Shown: positions 35,709 to 45,426, counted from the stretch's first letter. The stretch is 64,000 bases of DNA from Parvularculaceae bacterium (GCA_021776475.1 JAJFFV010000002.1:186001-250000); one strand, 5' to 3'. Program-made: numbers and translations. Notes: generated from the sequence alone by a model not told the origin.

Positions 35709-35755
35709 AAACTCAAGCTTTAGGGTGATCGCGGGGAAAGGAAAAGATTTTATCG

Positions 35756-35808
35756 GTGTAACCTTGACGTTACACGGTTGGTATCCTAAATGTAACCTAC
35801 AGGTGACA
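35756..35808. promoter_or_regulatory. Twin palindromic operators before the membrane protein/XRE pair
   Basis: The first palindrome is GTGTAAC, six bases, GTTACAC (35756-35775). The second is TGTAAC, six bases, GTGACA (35791-35808), one base off perfect. Their centres are 34 bases apart, about three helical turns. A TTGACG -35-like sequence lies inside the first (35764-35769). Binding by the XRE regulator encoded at the end of the operon would give autorepression; that is inference. Confidence 0.6.
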
Positions 35809-35822
35809 GAGGAGAAGATCGA

Positions 35823-36263
35823 ATGAACGGAAAAGTGGAACGACTCTCACATATCAGGCGGATCATGATGATGGTCGGAGCAGGGAGTTTTCTCGCCTGG
35901 CAGCTGCCGATGATGGACAAAAGCGAGCGCCTGGCAGACAGCGCTGCCGGTCTCGGCGGGCTGGTTTCGCTGACCGGATTTGCAATCTGGATCGCCACCC
36001 TTGTTTATCTTGTCGGGCCGTGGAGCCGTTTTTCTACCAGCAAAGACGTCAATGCGGCCTTGAATGATGAATTGGTCCGGGCCAACCGCCAACGCGCCTA
36101 TATGGTCAGCTATGCCGCCATGATGCTGGGCGCGGTCTCCCTATTTATCTTGTCACTGTTCGTCCCGGCGAAAGGGATTGAGGTTGCGCACATCATTATG
36201 ACAATTGGTGTTGTTGCGCCGATGTTCAGTTTTGCTGTGCTGGAGCGTGTTGGTGGTGCATGA
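35823..36263 (+). CDS. Small membrane protein co-encoded with XRE regulator
   Basis: A 146-residue protein with four predicted helices ([39 protein letters not shown] split over two segments; [34 protein letters not shown]). I do not recognise a family. Its stop overlaps the start of the XRE gene. Such pairs of membrane protein and short XRE regulator are common; the membrane protein may sequester the regulator. AGAGGAG precedes the ATG by about 7 bases. Confidence 0.7.
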   Translation: MNGKVERLSHIRRIMMMVGAGSFLAWQLPMMDKSERLADSAAGLGGLVSLTGFAIWIATLVYLVGPWSRFSTSKDVNAALNDELVRANRQRAYMVSYAAMMLGAVSLFILSLFVPAKGIEVAHIIMTIGVVAPMFSFAVLERVGGA

Positions 36264-36462
36264 AAACAGGCTGGTAAATCAGCTGAAAGAACTTCGGGCG
36301 GCGCAAAATCTGACCCAGGCAGAACTTGCTGAAAAAGTACAAGTTAGCCGCAAGACAATCAACACGGTCGAAAACGCTATATTCGTTCCGTCAACCATCC
36401 TCGCCCTCAAGCTGGCTGAGGTGCTGGGCGTAAGGGTCGAGGACCTGTTCCAGCTGCGATAA
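36256..36462 (+). CDS. Short XRE-family transcriptional regulator
   Basis: A 68-residue protein: RLVNQLKELRAAQNLTQAEL, then SRKTINTVEN forming the helix-turn-helix, ending EVLGVRVEDLFQL. It is the minimal XRE (YozG-like) type. A GTG at 36256 (or 36253) gives [10 protein letters not shown]; the frame open further upstream overlaps the membrane gene and reads as noise. It overlaps the upstream gene by 8 bases, so they are coupled. It is the likely ligand of the twin operators. Confidence 0.85.
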   Translation: MHENRLVNQLKELRAAQNLTQAELAEKVQVSRKTINTVENAIFVPSTILALKLAEVLGVRVEDLFQLR

Positions 36463-36572
36463 ATGTGGTGAAGCCCCGGATTAAAAGCCAGTAAGTCGCG
36501 ACGGATTGCCCGGTGCAGGTCGTTGAATGGGTGAAATAGCGATAGGGCTAATTCTGAAAGGAACCACATCGA

Positions 36573-37130
36573 ATGAAAAAACCTGAACTATTCACGAGCG
36601 TGCTGCTGGCAGCTGGCGCGGGCGGCCTGTTGGTTGGTGCAGCTTTTGCCGAGCCACCAGATGCCCCAAAAGGGCCGCGGCACGAGGGAGACATGTTTGC
36701 CCTTGTTGATACCAACGGTGATGGCGTGATCACACCGGATGAACGCCAAGCTGCAAAGCTGGATGCGTTTCAGAAAATGGATACCGACGCTGATGGCTTT
36801 ATTACCGACGCTGACCGAGAGGCGATGCAGGCGGAACGTAAGATGCGGCACGAAGCAATGCGGGCCGAGCGTCGTGAAGCCGGTGAAGAAATGAAAGCAA
36901 GGATGGAAGAGAAGCGGCAAGAGCGGATGGCGGAAGTTGATCAGAATAGTGATGGCCGCATTTCGCAGGATGAATTTTTGGCAGCCGAAAGCGATCGCCT
37001 CGCAAAAATAGATGCAGATGGTGACGGGAACATCTCCAAGGCCGAGGCAGATGCCGCTGCAGCGGACCACAAAGCCAAGCGGCAGGAGCGCCGCGGAAAA
37101 TGGAAAGAAAAGCGTGACACAGAAGAGTAA
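36573..37130 (+). CDS. Exported EF-hand calcium-binding protein
   Basis: A 185-residue protein with a signal peptide (LVGAAFA then EPPD). Four EF-hand loops are visible: DTNGDGVITPDE, DTDADGFITDAD (Asp instead of Glu at position 12), DQNSDGRISQDE and DADGDGNISKAE. A charged helix rich in Met, Arg and Glu links the second and third. The tail is basic. It is likely periplasmic and calcium responsive, with partner unknown. A terminator follows 35 bases after the stop. Confidence 0.88.
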   Translation: MKKPELFTSVLLAAGAGGLLVGAAFAEPPDAPKGPRHEGDMFALVDTNGDGVITPDERQAAKLDAFQKMDTDADGFITDADREAMQAERKMRHEAMRAERREAGEEMKARMEEKRQERMAEVDQNSDGRISQDEFLAAESDRLAKIDADGDGNISKAEADAAAADHKAKRQERRGKWKEKRDTEE

Positions 37131-37164
37131 TTCCAACTACCCGATAGGAGTACTCTCAAACTCA

Positions 37165-37191
37165 AGCCCGGCAGCGATGCCGGGCTTTTTT
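37165..37191 (+). terminator. Rho-independent terminator after the EF-hand gene
   Basis: AGCCCGGCA, loop GCGA, TGCCGGGCT is a perfect 9-bp stem followed by a run of Ts. It ends 27 bases before the convergent uvrC stop. Confidence 0.9.
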
Positions 37192-37218
37192 CAGCGCATA
37201 TTGTCATCAGGAAGCTGA

Positions 37219-39168
37219 TCAGTTGTCGCTATGAAAATGATCATAAATACGCCGAGCAAGCGCTGCTGAAATCCCGCCAACCGCAGCAAGATCGTCTGCC
37301 TTGGCGCGGGCAACGGCTTTGGCCGAGCCGAAATGTAAGAGCAGGGCGCGCTTGCGCTTGCCGCCAACGCCCTCAATATCATCAAGCGGATTAGAGCTGA
37401 TTTGTTTCTTGCGCCGGGCTCGATGCGATCCGATGGCAAATCGGTGCGCTTCGTCGCGCAGGCGCTGTAAATAATAAAGAACCGGATCGCGGGCCGGCAG
37501 AGTAAAGGCTGGTTTACCGACAGCGAAAAACTGTTCGCCGGTGGCAGCCATAGTCCGGTCGCTACGTTTGTTGCCCTGCGCGTCTTCACGGCGGCCTTTA
37601 GCGATGGATATCAACATGATCTGGCCGGTTTCAACGTCTGGTCCAACATCAAGCCCGGCTTCTTCCATGGCTTCACGGGCCGCATTCATCTGGCCGAGGC
37701 CGCCGTCAATAACGACCATGGTAGGCCAGGTCTCCGCGCCCGGCGATTCTTCCTTTACCAGCCGTGAAAAGCGCCGGATCAGTACTTCTCGCATCATCCC
37801 GAAATCATCTCCGGGTGCGAGGTCGTCGGATTTTATATTGAACTTCCTGTACTGATTTTTACGAAAACCTTCTTCGTCGGCAACAATCATGGCGCCAACC
37901 GCATTGGAGCCTGAAATATGCGAATTGTCATATACCTCGATCCGGTTTGGCGGTGTCTCCATATCGAGCTTGTCAGCTACCTGCTGCAATAGTTTTTTCT
38001 GTGTCGCGCTTTCGGATAGTCGTCGGCCCAGCGCTTCACGCGCGTTGAGCCTCGCATGATCAATAAGATCGCGCTTTTCGCCGCGTTGTGGCGCGACGAC
38101 GTCGGTTTTCCGGCCGGTGCGGATGGTCAGAGCTTCAGCCAACAGGGCTGCTTCTGCAACGGGTTCGCTTAACAAGATCAGCGGCGGGGCCTCGTGGGTG
38201 TCATAGAACTGTGCGAGAAACGCTTCCAATATCTCAGCTGAGGTATTTTCGCGGTCATGTTTGGGAAAAAACGAATGGTTACCCCAATTCTGGCCCGCCC
38301 TGAAAAAGAAGGTTTGGACACAAGCCTGGCCACCGTCGCAATGGATGGCAAAGACATCGGCATTAGTGACTGTGCCAGGGTTGATGTCCTGGCTTTCTTG
38401 AACAAAGGTTAGCGCACGAATGCGATCTCGCAGTGACGCCGCTTTTTCGAAATCGAGATCTCTGGCTGCGGCCTCCATCTCTGTGGACAAAAGGCTCTGG
38501 ATATCGCTGTTTTTACCGTCGAGGAATTGCAATGCTTCGTCCGCAAGCGCACCATATTCATCTTTGCTTACCAGTTCGACACAAGGCGCGGCGCATCGTT
38601 TGATCTGATGAAGAAGACAGGGCCGGGTTCGGCTTTCATAAACACTGTCTGAGCAGGTTCGAAGCAAAAATGCCTTCTGCAAGGTGTTGATGGTTCGGTT
38701 GACGGCTCCGGCGGACGCGAACGGTCCGAAATAATGTCCGGTCCGGTTTTGCGCGCCGCGGTGTTTGACGATTTGCGGAGCGGCATGATCCGTGGCGATG
38801 AGGATATTGGCAAAGGACTTGTCGTCCCTGAACAGGACATTGAATTTTGGCTTTAGCTGTTTGATCAGGTTCGCTTCAAGGAGCAGGCTTTCGGTCTCGG
38901 TCTCGGTGACGACGAACTCCATGCTTCTGGTCAGTGAAATCATGTGCACGATGCGGTTGGTCTGGCCACCCAGCCTAACGTAGCTCGCCACCCGCTTTTT
39001 CAGGCTCTTGGCCTTGCCGACATAGAGTATATCGCCGGCGTCGCCGATCATGCGGTAAACGCCGGGCCGATCAGGCAGCGTTTTGACTTGATCTGCAATA
39101 AAATCCGCCCCTGTAAGGGGCTGAGCGCCAGTGTTTACCTTATCGATGTGCAAGTTTGGGTTTGTCAC
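37219..39168 (-). CDS. uvrC: Excinuclease ABC subunit C
   Basis: A 649-residue nuclease making both incisions in nucleotide excision repair. The GIY-YIG domain opens with [20 protein letters not shown]; a UVR motif ([19 protein letters not shown]) is near residue 210. The RNase H-like C-terminal nuclease begins [19 protein letters not shown], and a helix-hairpin-helix region ends the protein. The start is a GTG at 39168 with no clear ribosome site, so the exact start is uncertain by a few residues. Confidence 0.95.
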   Translation of the reverse strand: MTNPNLHIDKVNTGAQPLTGADFIADQVKTLPDRPGVYRMIGDAGDILYVGKAKSLKKRVASYVRLGGQTNRIVHMISLTRSMEFVVTETETESLLLEANLIKQLKPKFNVLFRDDKSFANILIATDHAAPQIVKHRGAQNRTGHYFGPFASAGAVNRTINTLQKAFLLRTCSDSVYESRTRPCLLHQIKRCAAPCVELVSKDEYGALADEALQFLDGKNSDIQSLLSTEMEAAARDLDFEKAASLRDRIRALTFVQESQDINPGTVTNADVFAIHCDGGQACVQTFFFRAGQNWGNHSFFPKHDRENTSAEILEAFLAQFYDTHEAPPLILLSEPVAEAALLAEALTIRTGRKTDVVAPQRGEKRDLIDHARLNAREALGRRLSESATQKKLLQQVADKLDMETPPNRIEVYDNSHISGSNAVGAMIVADEEGFRKNQYRKFNIKSDDLAPGDDFGMMREVLIRRFSRLVKEESPGAETWPTMVVIDGGLGQMNAAREAMEEAGLDVGPDVETGQIMLISIAKGRREDAQGNKRSDRTMAATGEQFFAVGKPAFTLPARDPVLYYLQRLRDEAHRFAIGSHRARRKKQISSNPLDDIEGVGGKRKRALLLHFGSAKAVARAKADDLAAVGGISAALARRIYDHFHSDN

Positions 39169-39257
39169 GAAAATATAGTAGTATCAGCGTTAGGTTGATC
39201 CATATCAGGTAGGTTGGACATATAACGATAAAGGTCGTGAGTTACGAGGGGACGCTT

Positions 39258-40280
39258 GTGAATTGGCGAATTTTGGGGAGCATTACAGTGCTGCTGGCGC
39301 TGGTGTTGCCAGGGTGCGTATCTGACAGGGCGAAAAATGGTGCATCCGTTCGCGCCAGTAATTCTCAGCCGATGGCTTTTGAAAGTCAGGAAATCGGTCA
39401 AATTGACCTGATCTCACTGATTGATCCGGAAAATCGCCGTGCCACTCTGCAGGGGCGAAACTGCTCGGTGCCCGCACGGATGCCTCGCAATGTAGATGAA
39501 AAACGCAAGATTTTCTCAAACGAACTGTCCTGTGCCGTTGAAGCATTTCAGACATACTATATGACGTACTCGGAGTATGAAACCTCACGACAAACCTTCA
39601 CTGACGATAACAAAAGAAATGACAAGCATTATGAAAGTGCAGTGAACTCGCTGGCTCTGGCTTTGCGCCGAAACCAGATTCAGGATCGCATCATGCTCCG
39701 ATCAGATGCCTTGTGTTCTGACTTCACACGGCGTCTCGGCCTCGACTTGCGTATTGGTAACGAGGCAACAGGCGTTGGCAACTGGCTCTCGAATTACGGA
39801 TCGCTCGTGGTCAGCGGTGTTGGGTCATTGTTTCTGAACGGCGACGCAATCTTTGTGATTTCCAACGCGGCCCGCTTTGGCGGTGTCCCGGGATTTGTGA
39901 ATGACAAGGAACAGCTTGAAGTTGCGGTCATGCAACTCGCACGGGAAGGGATGAACCTCGTTCGGAACGATAAACAGGCGCTGATTAACGAGCGCCGTTT
40001 CTTCAAAAAACAACCAGAAGATCCTATCACCGGACCGGCATTGAATGAAGTTTTTGAACCACTGCTGCAACCGGCGTCAGTCGAAATAGGTGACGGATTG
40101 CCTGCCGGCGTAACGTCGACTTATCAGGAAATGCAGAAAACAATTGGGGTGGTGAGTATCGGTTCCTACACACTGGAGCAGGGGTTAAGCGATGTGATCG
40201 ACTATCATGCTTCCTGCAGCATTGCCGCCGGCCTGAACCGCGCCGCCGACCGGTTAAGCAAAGTCAGCAATAGCCAATGA
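39258..40280 (+). CDS. Lipoprotein of unknown function
   Basis: A 340-residue protein beginning NWRILGSITVLLALVLPGC, a lipoprotein signal with Cys at about residue 20. The rest is largely helical with a short hydrophobic stretch (YGSLVVSGVGSLFLNGDAIFVIS split at its midpoint) and six further cysteines. I do not recognise a family. The GTG at 39258 follows AGGGG by 6 bases and fits the signal peptide; a GTG at 39237 lies further up. A strong terminator follows directly. Confidence 0.75.
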   Translation: MNWRILGSITVLLALVLPGCVSDRAKNGASVRASNSQPMAFESQEIGQIDLISLIDPENRRATLQGRNCSVPARMPRNVDEKRKIFSNELSCAVEAFQTYYMTYSEYETSRQTFTDDNKRNDKHYESAVNSLALALRRNQIQDRIMLRSDALCSDFTRRLGLDLRIGNEATGVGNWLSNYGSLVVSGVGSLFLNGDAIFVISNAARFGGVPGFVNDKEQLEVAVMQLAREGMNLVRNDKQALINERRFFKKQPEDPITGPALNEVFEPLLQPASVEIGDGLPAGVTSTYQEMQKTIGVVSIGSYTLEQGLSDVIDYHASCSIAAGLNRAADRLSKVSNSQ

Positions 40281-40281
40281 A

Positions 40282-40311
40282 AAAGCTCCTGCGCAAAGGC
40301 AGGAGCTTTTG
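40282..40311. terminator. Bidirectional Rho-independent terminator
   Basis: AAAAGCTCCTGC, loop GCAAAG, GCAGGAGCTTTT is a perfect 12-bp stem with A-run and T-run on its two sides, so it works on both strands. It sits between the convergent lipoprotein and M28 genes. Confidence 0.92.
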
Positions 40312-40330
40312 CTCGTAATGCGGCAACTGG

Positions 40331-42073
40331 TTACTGAGCTATTTGCGCATCGCGCAGGGCACGGAACTCATTGCCGTCATACCAGTTCGGGTTGATCTCC
40401 GAATAGGCCATATAACCGCCGACATCACGCAAGACTTCGAGGGTTGTCATGATGCCCTCCATGTTCCAGTCGTCGGAATACTCATCCGCCGGTTTGTGAT
40501 AGCGGTTGGCCCGGTAGTCATCGCCAGCAGCCAACCCCGCTTCTTCACCTCCATCAACCAGATCGACGCCGCTGTCAGCGTACAACATCGGCACACCCTT
40601 TTTGGCAAGCGAGATGTGGTCAGAGCGATAAAAATAGCCTTTCTCGGGCTCCGGATCAGGCCGCAGATACATGCCGCGCTTGTCCGCTGCCGCTTTCAGC
40701 AGGTCTTCAAGTTCGGACGCGCCGTAGCCAACCACCAGAAGGTCTTTGCTAGCACCGTTTGGCAGCATCGCATCGATATTGATCCCCGCGACCGTTTTCT
40801 TGAACGGGACAAGAGGGTCTTCGCCGTAGTAAGCAGAACCCAGGAGACCGGATTCTTCAGCAGTCACCGCCACAAGCAAGACGGAACGCAACGGTTTAAT
40901 CTCAGCCGTTGCAAACGAATTTGCAATAGCAAGAATGCCCGCTGTGCCGGTGGCGTTATCGACTGCCCCGTTTGAAATTGTATCACCTTCGCCCTCAGCT
41001 TTGCCGAGATGGTCCCAATGGCCCATATACATGACATATTCATCAGGATACGTCGTACCTTCAAGATACCCTGCGACATTGGCTGAGTTGTCGCGGTTGA
41101 TCGAGTTGATGATCCGGCCGCTCGAAGTCAGCCCGCCCATGCTAACAGCCTGGAAGTCGCTCGACAGGGCATCTTGCTGGGCCTGCTCGAAATCCATGCC
41201 GGCTGTCGTGAATAGCTTTTCGGCTGTTGCTTCCTGGATCCAGCCTTCAAGGGCAACACGGCCAGCACCACCGTCGGGCCGCTCAAGATCAAGCTGTGCG
41301 CCAGACCAGCTTCCTTCGACGACACCCCAGCCATAGGCGGCTGGTTCTGTCTGGTGAATAACGATAGCAGCGGCTGCACCTTGACGGGCAGCTTCTTCGT
41401 ATTTGTACGTCCAGCGACCGTAATAGGTCATCGAGCGACCGTTGAAAAGATCGGGGTCTTCGGTGCGGAAACCAGGATCATTGACCAGCATGACAACTGT
41501 CTTTCCTGTTACATCGACATCCTCGTAATCGTTCCAGCCATATTCCGGGGCAACAACTCCGTAGCCGACAAATACGAGTTCACTGTTTTCGAAACTGACT
41601 TCTTCAACCACGCGTTTGGTCCAGTAAACAGCTTCTTCGCGATAGGGAAGGGTTGAAGACCCGCCATCCGGCGTGTTGATAACGAACGAGGACTCATCTG
41701 GCTCAAGTGTCAACTCTACCAGTGGCACCGGCTGGCGATAACTGTCACCATTAGCGGGCGTGAGGCCCATTTCCTGCATTTTGCCTTCAATGAATTCGAT
41801 TGTTTTCTGGCCGCCCGGTGTTGCCGGTGCTCGTCCTTCATATTCATCCGATGCAAGTATCTTAACATAAGATCTGACCATTTCTTCCGACAGGGCAGGC
41901 AGGGCGGGTAAATCGGGTAAAGCAAAATTATTGCCGCTGACGCCTGGTCTGGCAGCTGGCTCATTGTCCTCAACCGGTGCCCCCGGCGTGGCTGGTGTTT
42001 CGGATTTTTCGCCGCCACAGGCTGCCAGCAGCGAACTGGCGATCCCCATTAGGAACAAGCTGCGTATACTCAT
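40331..42073 (-). CDS. M28 family zinc peptidase, lipoprotein
   Basis: A 580-residue protein with a lipobox (SSLLAACGG), a Pro/Glu-rich linker and an M28 fold. Metal ligands are visible in MGHWDHLG, AVDNATGTAGI, TAEESGLLGSA, INIDAML and RSDHISLAKKGVPMLY. An inserted PA-like domain (ENSELVFVGYGVVAPEYGW) spans about 130-280. It is expected to release amino acids from peptides at the envelope. The ATG at 42073 follows GAGGAGA; the frame continues open into folB upstream, which is overlap. Confidence 0.93.
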   Translation of the reverse strand: MSIRSLFLMGIASSLLAACGGEKSETPATPGAPVEDNEPAARPGVSGNNFALPDLPALPALSEEMVRSYVKILASDEYEGRAPATPGGQKTIEFIEGKMQEMGLTPANGDSYRQPVPLVELTLEPDESSFVINTPDGGSSTLPYREEAVYWTKRVVEEVSFENSELVFVGYGVVAPEYGWNDYEDVDVTGKTVVMLVNDPGFRTEDPDLFNGRSMTYYGRWTYKYEEAARQGAAAAIVIHQTEPAAYGWGVVEGSWSGAQLDLERPDGGAGRVALEGWIQEATAEKLFTTAGMDFEQAQQDALSSDFQAVSMGGLTSSGRIINSINRDNSANVAGYLEGTTYPDEYVMYMGHWDHLGKAEGEGDTISNGAVDNATGTAGILAIANSFATAEIKPLRSVLLVAVTAEESGLLGSAYYGEDPLVPFKKTVAGINIDAMLPNGASKDLLVVGYGASELEDLLKAAADKRGMYLRPDPEPEKGYFYRSDHISLAKKGVPMLYADSGVDLVDGGEEAGLAAGDDYRANRYHKPADEYSDDWNMEGIMTTLEVLRDVGGYMAYSEINPNWYDGNEFRALRDAQIAQ

Positions 42074-42086
42074 GGTATTGTCTCCT

Positions 42087-42515
42087 CTATACTTTCTTAT
42101 TTCTGATGATTTCGACACCGGCCCCGGCGGCGTTACTAATGGCGTTTGGTTTATCAACTCTGACCCGTGCGGAGCGTACCATCGGATGCGCCAGGCACTT
42201 GGCAGCAATGCGCTCGGCCAGAGTCTCGACCAGCTTGATATGACCGTCGTCGATGATGTCCTGAACCGAATTTGAAATCCGGTTGTAACAAACAACGTCT
42301 TCAAGGTTATCGGAAATCGGGTTTGATGGTTCCGCGACCTGCATGTCGATGTTGATGGTGACAGGCTGGGTCCGACCCATTTCGTGATCATAAGCGCCGA
42401 TAAACGCATCGACCTGAAGATCGCGCACGAAAACCATCCGTTTGGGTTGCCCGTCCTGATTAAGGTAAGGCCGCAAATTAGCCAAATTGTCCTTGGTGTT
42501 TTCTGCCATGTTCAT
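42087..42515 (-). CDS. folB: Dihydroneopterin aldolase
   Basis: A 142-residue protein of the FolB family: VFVRDLQVDAFIGAYDHEM, QPVTINIDMQV and LVETLAERIAAKCLAH with a KPNAI-like ending. It cleaves dihydroneopterin to 6-hydroxymethyl-dihydropterin in folate synthesis. Its ATG overlaps the stop of the FolM-like gene by four bases (ATGA). The first 25 residues are a poorly conserved extension (ENTKDNLANLRPYLNQDG). Confidence 0.9.
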   Translation of the reverse strand: MNMAENTKDNLANLRPYLNQDGQPKRMVFVRDLQVDAFIGAYDHEMGRTQPVTINIDMQVAEPSNPISDNLEDVVCYNRISNSVQDIIDDGHIKLVETLAERIAAKCLAHPMVRSARVRVDKPNAISNAAGAGVEIIRNKKV

Positions 42516-43273
42516 TCACCAACCAATACATCCGGTGTTTCCCAGGCCAGATGCTGCCCGCCATCGACAGCGATCATCTGTCCCGTGACTGCCTTTGCGC
42601 CAATCAAATACAGAACTGCGGCGGTAATGTCATCCGGTGATGAGCCACGGCGCAAAATAGTGCTGTCCTTTTGCCTGCTAAAGTCAGCCTCCGACTGGCG
42701 TTTGTTGCGCAATGTGGGCCCGGGTCCGATCGCATTGACCCGTATATTTTGGGGCCCGAGCGCCTGTGCCAGGGTGCGTGTGGCTGTCCAGAGCGCCGAT
42801 TTTGACAATGTGTACGAAAAAAATTTCGGCGTCAGCGCCCATACTCGTTGATCGATGATGTTGATAATCTGATTGTCGAACACCGCATCTGCCTGCGCCG
42901 CGAACCCTTGCGCGAGCTTCATTGGCGCATGAAGGTGCAGCTCCATGTGAAGGTCCCAGCTTTTGTTCGAAAAATTCTGTGGACTATCATCTTCAAACGC
43001 CGATGCGCTGTTGACGAGTAAACAAACGGGTCCGGCAAGGGCTTTCGCCTGATCGATTATACCGGCAACTTCTGTCCGATTAGTAAGGTCGGCTTGCACC
43101 GTAGAGGCCGTGCCACCAAGCGCCTTGATTTCCGCTTCGAGCGCTATCGCGTCATCAGCTGATGAGCGGTAATGAATGACGACGTGATACCCTTGTGCAG
43201 CCAGCGCTAGGCAAAGCGCCTTGCCGACACGCACGGCACCGCCGGTAACCACAGCACTGCCTTTGATGTTCAT
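42512..43273 (-). CDS. FolM-like pteridine reductase (SDR family)
   Basis: A 253-residue short-chain dehydrogenase. The nucleotide motif reads TGGAVRVGKAL, the TGxxxRxG form that marks pteridine reductases (FolM, PTR1), where other SDRs have TGxxxGxG. The catalytic YTLSKSALW (YxxxK) and a Ser-bearing stretch are present, as are SDDITAAVLYLIGA and VDGGQHL. Coupling to folB supports dihydrobiopterin, dihydromonapterin or dihydrofolate reduction. The exact pterin is unknown. Its start has no strong ribosome site. Confidence 0.85.
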   Translation of the reverse strand: MNIKGSAVVTGGAVRVGKALCLALAAQGYHVVIHYRSSADDAIALEAEIKALGGTASTVQADLTNRTEVAGIIDQAKALAGPVCLLVNSASAFEDDSPQNFSNKSWDLHMELHLHAPMKLAQGFAAQADAVFDNQIINIIDQRVWALTPKFFSYTLSKSALWTATRTLAQALGPQNIRVNAIGPGPTLRNKRQSEADFSRQKDSTILRRGSSPDDITAAVLYLIGAKAVTGQMIAVDGGQHLAWETPDVLVGE

Positions 43274-43305
43274 AAAGACTGGCTCATGAAAGCGCTTCCA
43301 GCCCG

Positions 43306-44283
43306 TCAGACTGCGACGGATTTGGTGCCGATGAAGATAATATATCCCACATAGGCAAGGAACATGACCGCACCAACTGGCCGGCTAATGCGCGTCCTTG
43401 TATAAATCAGCAGACCGAGGAAGAGGGTGCAGATCAACATAAACGGCATATCGATGTGTCGTGCGGTACTGGTGAACGTGGAGGTTCCAGCGAGGCCGGC
43501 GGTGCCGCCAACGAATAACAGATTGAAAATGTTGGAACCAACAATATTTCCAACAGCGACTTCCGCGTGCTTCTTAAGCGCGGCTGCCACAACGGTCGCA
43601 AGTTCCGGCAGCGACGTCCCGAACGCGACGATCGTCAGCCCGATCAGCTCGGGGCGCACATTCATGGCCGCAGCGATTGCCGAACCGTTATCGACAAGCA
43701 ATTGGGCACCCAACGGCAGTCCGATCAGGCCGGCGAGAAGAAAAGCTGGGGTCTTCCAGACTGCACCGTTGGCTTCTGTATATTCATCCAGGTCATCCAA
43801 AATCGGTTCGCGATCGCTGCCGACGTTCATCGCGTGCCAGCCTATGTATCCAACATACGCAACAATCAGGCCCATCATCACGACGCCCGCCGTGTGGTCG
43901 ATCAGGCCCGCGATATAAGCAAAATACATAAACACCATGGTTGCGAGGATCATGAAGCTGGCATGACGCCGGGTTCCTGGCATATCCATGGCGATCGGAT
44001 AGAGAATGGCCGGCAGACCCAATACAAGGAGAATGTTGGCGGTATTGGAGCCGATGATATTGCCCATAGCGATGCCGTTATCGCCTTCAGGTCCGGTGAG
44101 GACATCGCGGAGTGCAACGACGAATTCGGGCGCTGACGTGCCGAAGGCAACGATCGTTAGGCTGATCAGTAGCGTAGGGATCCGTAGTGCACTTGCGAGG
44201 CTGACGGCGCCGCGTACCAAAAGATCGCCGCCCAAAATCAGCAGACCGAGCCCTAGTACCATAAAAAATATGTGCTGTAGCAT
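43306..44283 (-). CDS. Calcium/sodium antiporter (YrbG/CaCA family)
   Basis: A 325-residue inner-membrane protein with ten predicted helices. The two alpha-repeats are visible as VAFGTSAPEFVVALRD (with GNIIGSNTANILLVLGLPA) and VAFGTSLPELATVVAAALK (with GNIVGSNIFNLLFVGG); each has the Glu and GN that bind the ion. It exchanges sodium or protons for calcium. It is the last, most upstream gene of a minus-strand run down to the M28 gene. Confidence 0.93.
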   Translation of the reverse strand: MLQHIFFMVLGLGLLILGGDLLVRGAVSLASALRIPTLLISLTIVAFGTSAPEFVVALRDVLTGPEGDNGIAMGNIIGSNTANILLVLGLPAILYPIAMDMPGTRRHASFMILATMVFMYFAYIAGLIDHTAGVVMMGLIVAYVGYIGWHAMNVGSDREPILDDLDEYTEANGAVWKTPAFLLAGLIGLPLGAQLLVDNGSAIAAAMNVRPELIGLTIVAFGTSLPELATVVAAALKKHAEVAVGNIVGSNIFNLLFVGGTAGLAGTSTFTSTARHIDMPFMLICTLFLGLLIYTRTRISRPVGAVMFLAYVGYIIFIGTKSVAV

Positions 44284-44352
44284 GCCCGTCGCCCCAAAAC
44301 GCTTCGCTGTGTTCTAAATTACAGCAGCTTTGTCCGCCACCGTCGATCCTGA

Positions 44353-44430
44353 CTAGTCGATTCTGCCGCTGCTTATGAAATTCAGGACTGCAAAGGACAA
44401 AATGAAAAGGCCGATGATAGTCAATGCCAT
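44353..44430 (-). CDS. 25-residue single-helix membrane peptide
   Basis: Reading the minus strand from 44430 gives a peptide starting MALTIIGLFILSFAVLNFI and ending SSGRID, followed by a TAG. It is one hydrophobic helix with a short polar tail. TAGGGAG lies 9 bases before the ATG, a good ribosome site. It lies in the 317 bases between the antiporter and the enoyl-CoA hydratase, which otherwise hold only the hydratase leader. Peptides this short often regulate membrane enzymes, but none can be named. Confidence 0.55.
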   Translation of the reverse strand: MALTIIGLFILSFAVLNFISSGRID

Positions 44431-44600
44431 TGGCGATGCTCCCTAGAATCAGCCCGTCTTATAGGTGAGGTTGCTGGTTGCGTCACCCTAAATCACATCG
44501 GCTTTGCAATGCGTTGCCTCCAACTGGGTTGGGGGCCTTGCCTTCAGATCATATATGGCTTTAATCGCCGACAACAATCATCCGACCAAAGGATTTTGAA

Positions 44601-45377
44601 ATGCCCTACGAATCTATTGAGACCAAAAAGCATAGCGAAGTGCTGCTGATCACGCTCAACCGGCCCGAAGCGCTGAACGCACTCAACAAGCAACTGATGG
44701 ACGAATTGACCATTGCTCTCAAAAAAGCGGAACAAGATAAAGGGATAGGCGCCATTGTCATTACCGGGTCGGCGAAGGCATTTGCGGCGGGCGCGGACAT
44801 CAAGGAAATGGCCCATAAGACTTTCATGGATGTCTATCAGGAAGATTTCATCACAGCCAACTGGGAACAAACCGCACGCTGCCGTAAACCGGTGATTGCC
44901 GCGGTTGCAGGCTATGCGCTGGGCGGTGGCTGCGAATTGGCGATGATGTGCGACTTCATTCTCGCGGCCGATACGGCAAAATTTGGCCAGCCTGAAATCA
45001 GCATCGGTGCGATCCCGGGTGTTGGCGGTACGCAGCGGCTCACGCGTTTCATCGGCAAATCCAAGGCGATGGAAATGTGTCTGACAGGCCGGATGATGGA
45101 TGCCGAAGAAGCTGAGCGCTGTGGTCTCGTATCACGCATCGTCCCCGCCGACCGGTTGATCGAAGAAGCGCTGGAAACCGCGAAAAAGATTGCCTCGTTC
45201 TCACGGCCAATTGTCATGATTGCCAAAGAGGCCGTCAATCGCTCTTATGAAACGACTTTGTCGGAGGGAATCTTGTTTGAGCGCCGAACCTTCCACTCAG
45301 TATTTGCGACGAATGATCAAAAAGAAGGGATGGCGGCATTCACTGAGAAGCGTAAACCAAGCTTCACGAATTCCTGA
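44601..45377 (+). CDS. Enoyl-CoA hydratase
   Basis: A 258-residue crotonase-fold enzyme. Oxyanion residues lie in [12 protein letters not shown] and [16 protein letters not shown]; the catalytic Glu pair fits GGCELA and [20 protein letters not shown]. It hydrates trans-2-enoyl-CoA in fatty acid beta-oxidation. AAAGGATTTTGAAATG gives a good ribosome site. No other beta-oxidation gene is adjacent. Confidence 0.94.
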   Translation: MPYESIETKKHSEVLLITLNRPEALNALNKQLMDELTIALKKAEQDKGIGAIVITGSAKAFAAGADIKEMAHKTFMDVYQEDFITANWEQTARCRKPVIAAVAGYALGGGCELAMMCDFILAADTAKFGQPEISIGAIPGVGGTQRLTRFIGKSKAMEMCLTGRMMDAEEAERCGLVSRIVPADRLIEEALETAKKIASFSRPIVMIAKEAVNRSYETTLSEGILFERRTFHSVFATNDQKEGMAAFTEKRKPSFTNS

Positions 45378-45426
45378 ACGCATTCGCTAACTGATCCAAA
45401 ATAACCAAGAAGAACCAAGGCGTTAA

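Noticed and set aside
42074-42409. N-terminal extension of the M28 frame
   Set aside because: It overlaps folB in another frame, and the lipoprotein signal and ribosome site place the start at 42073.
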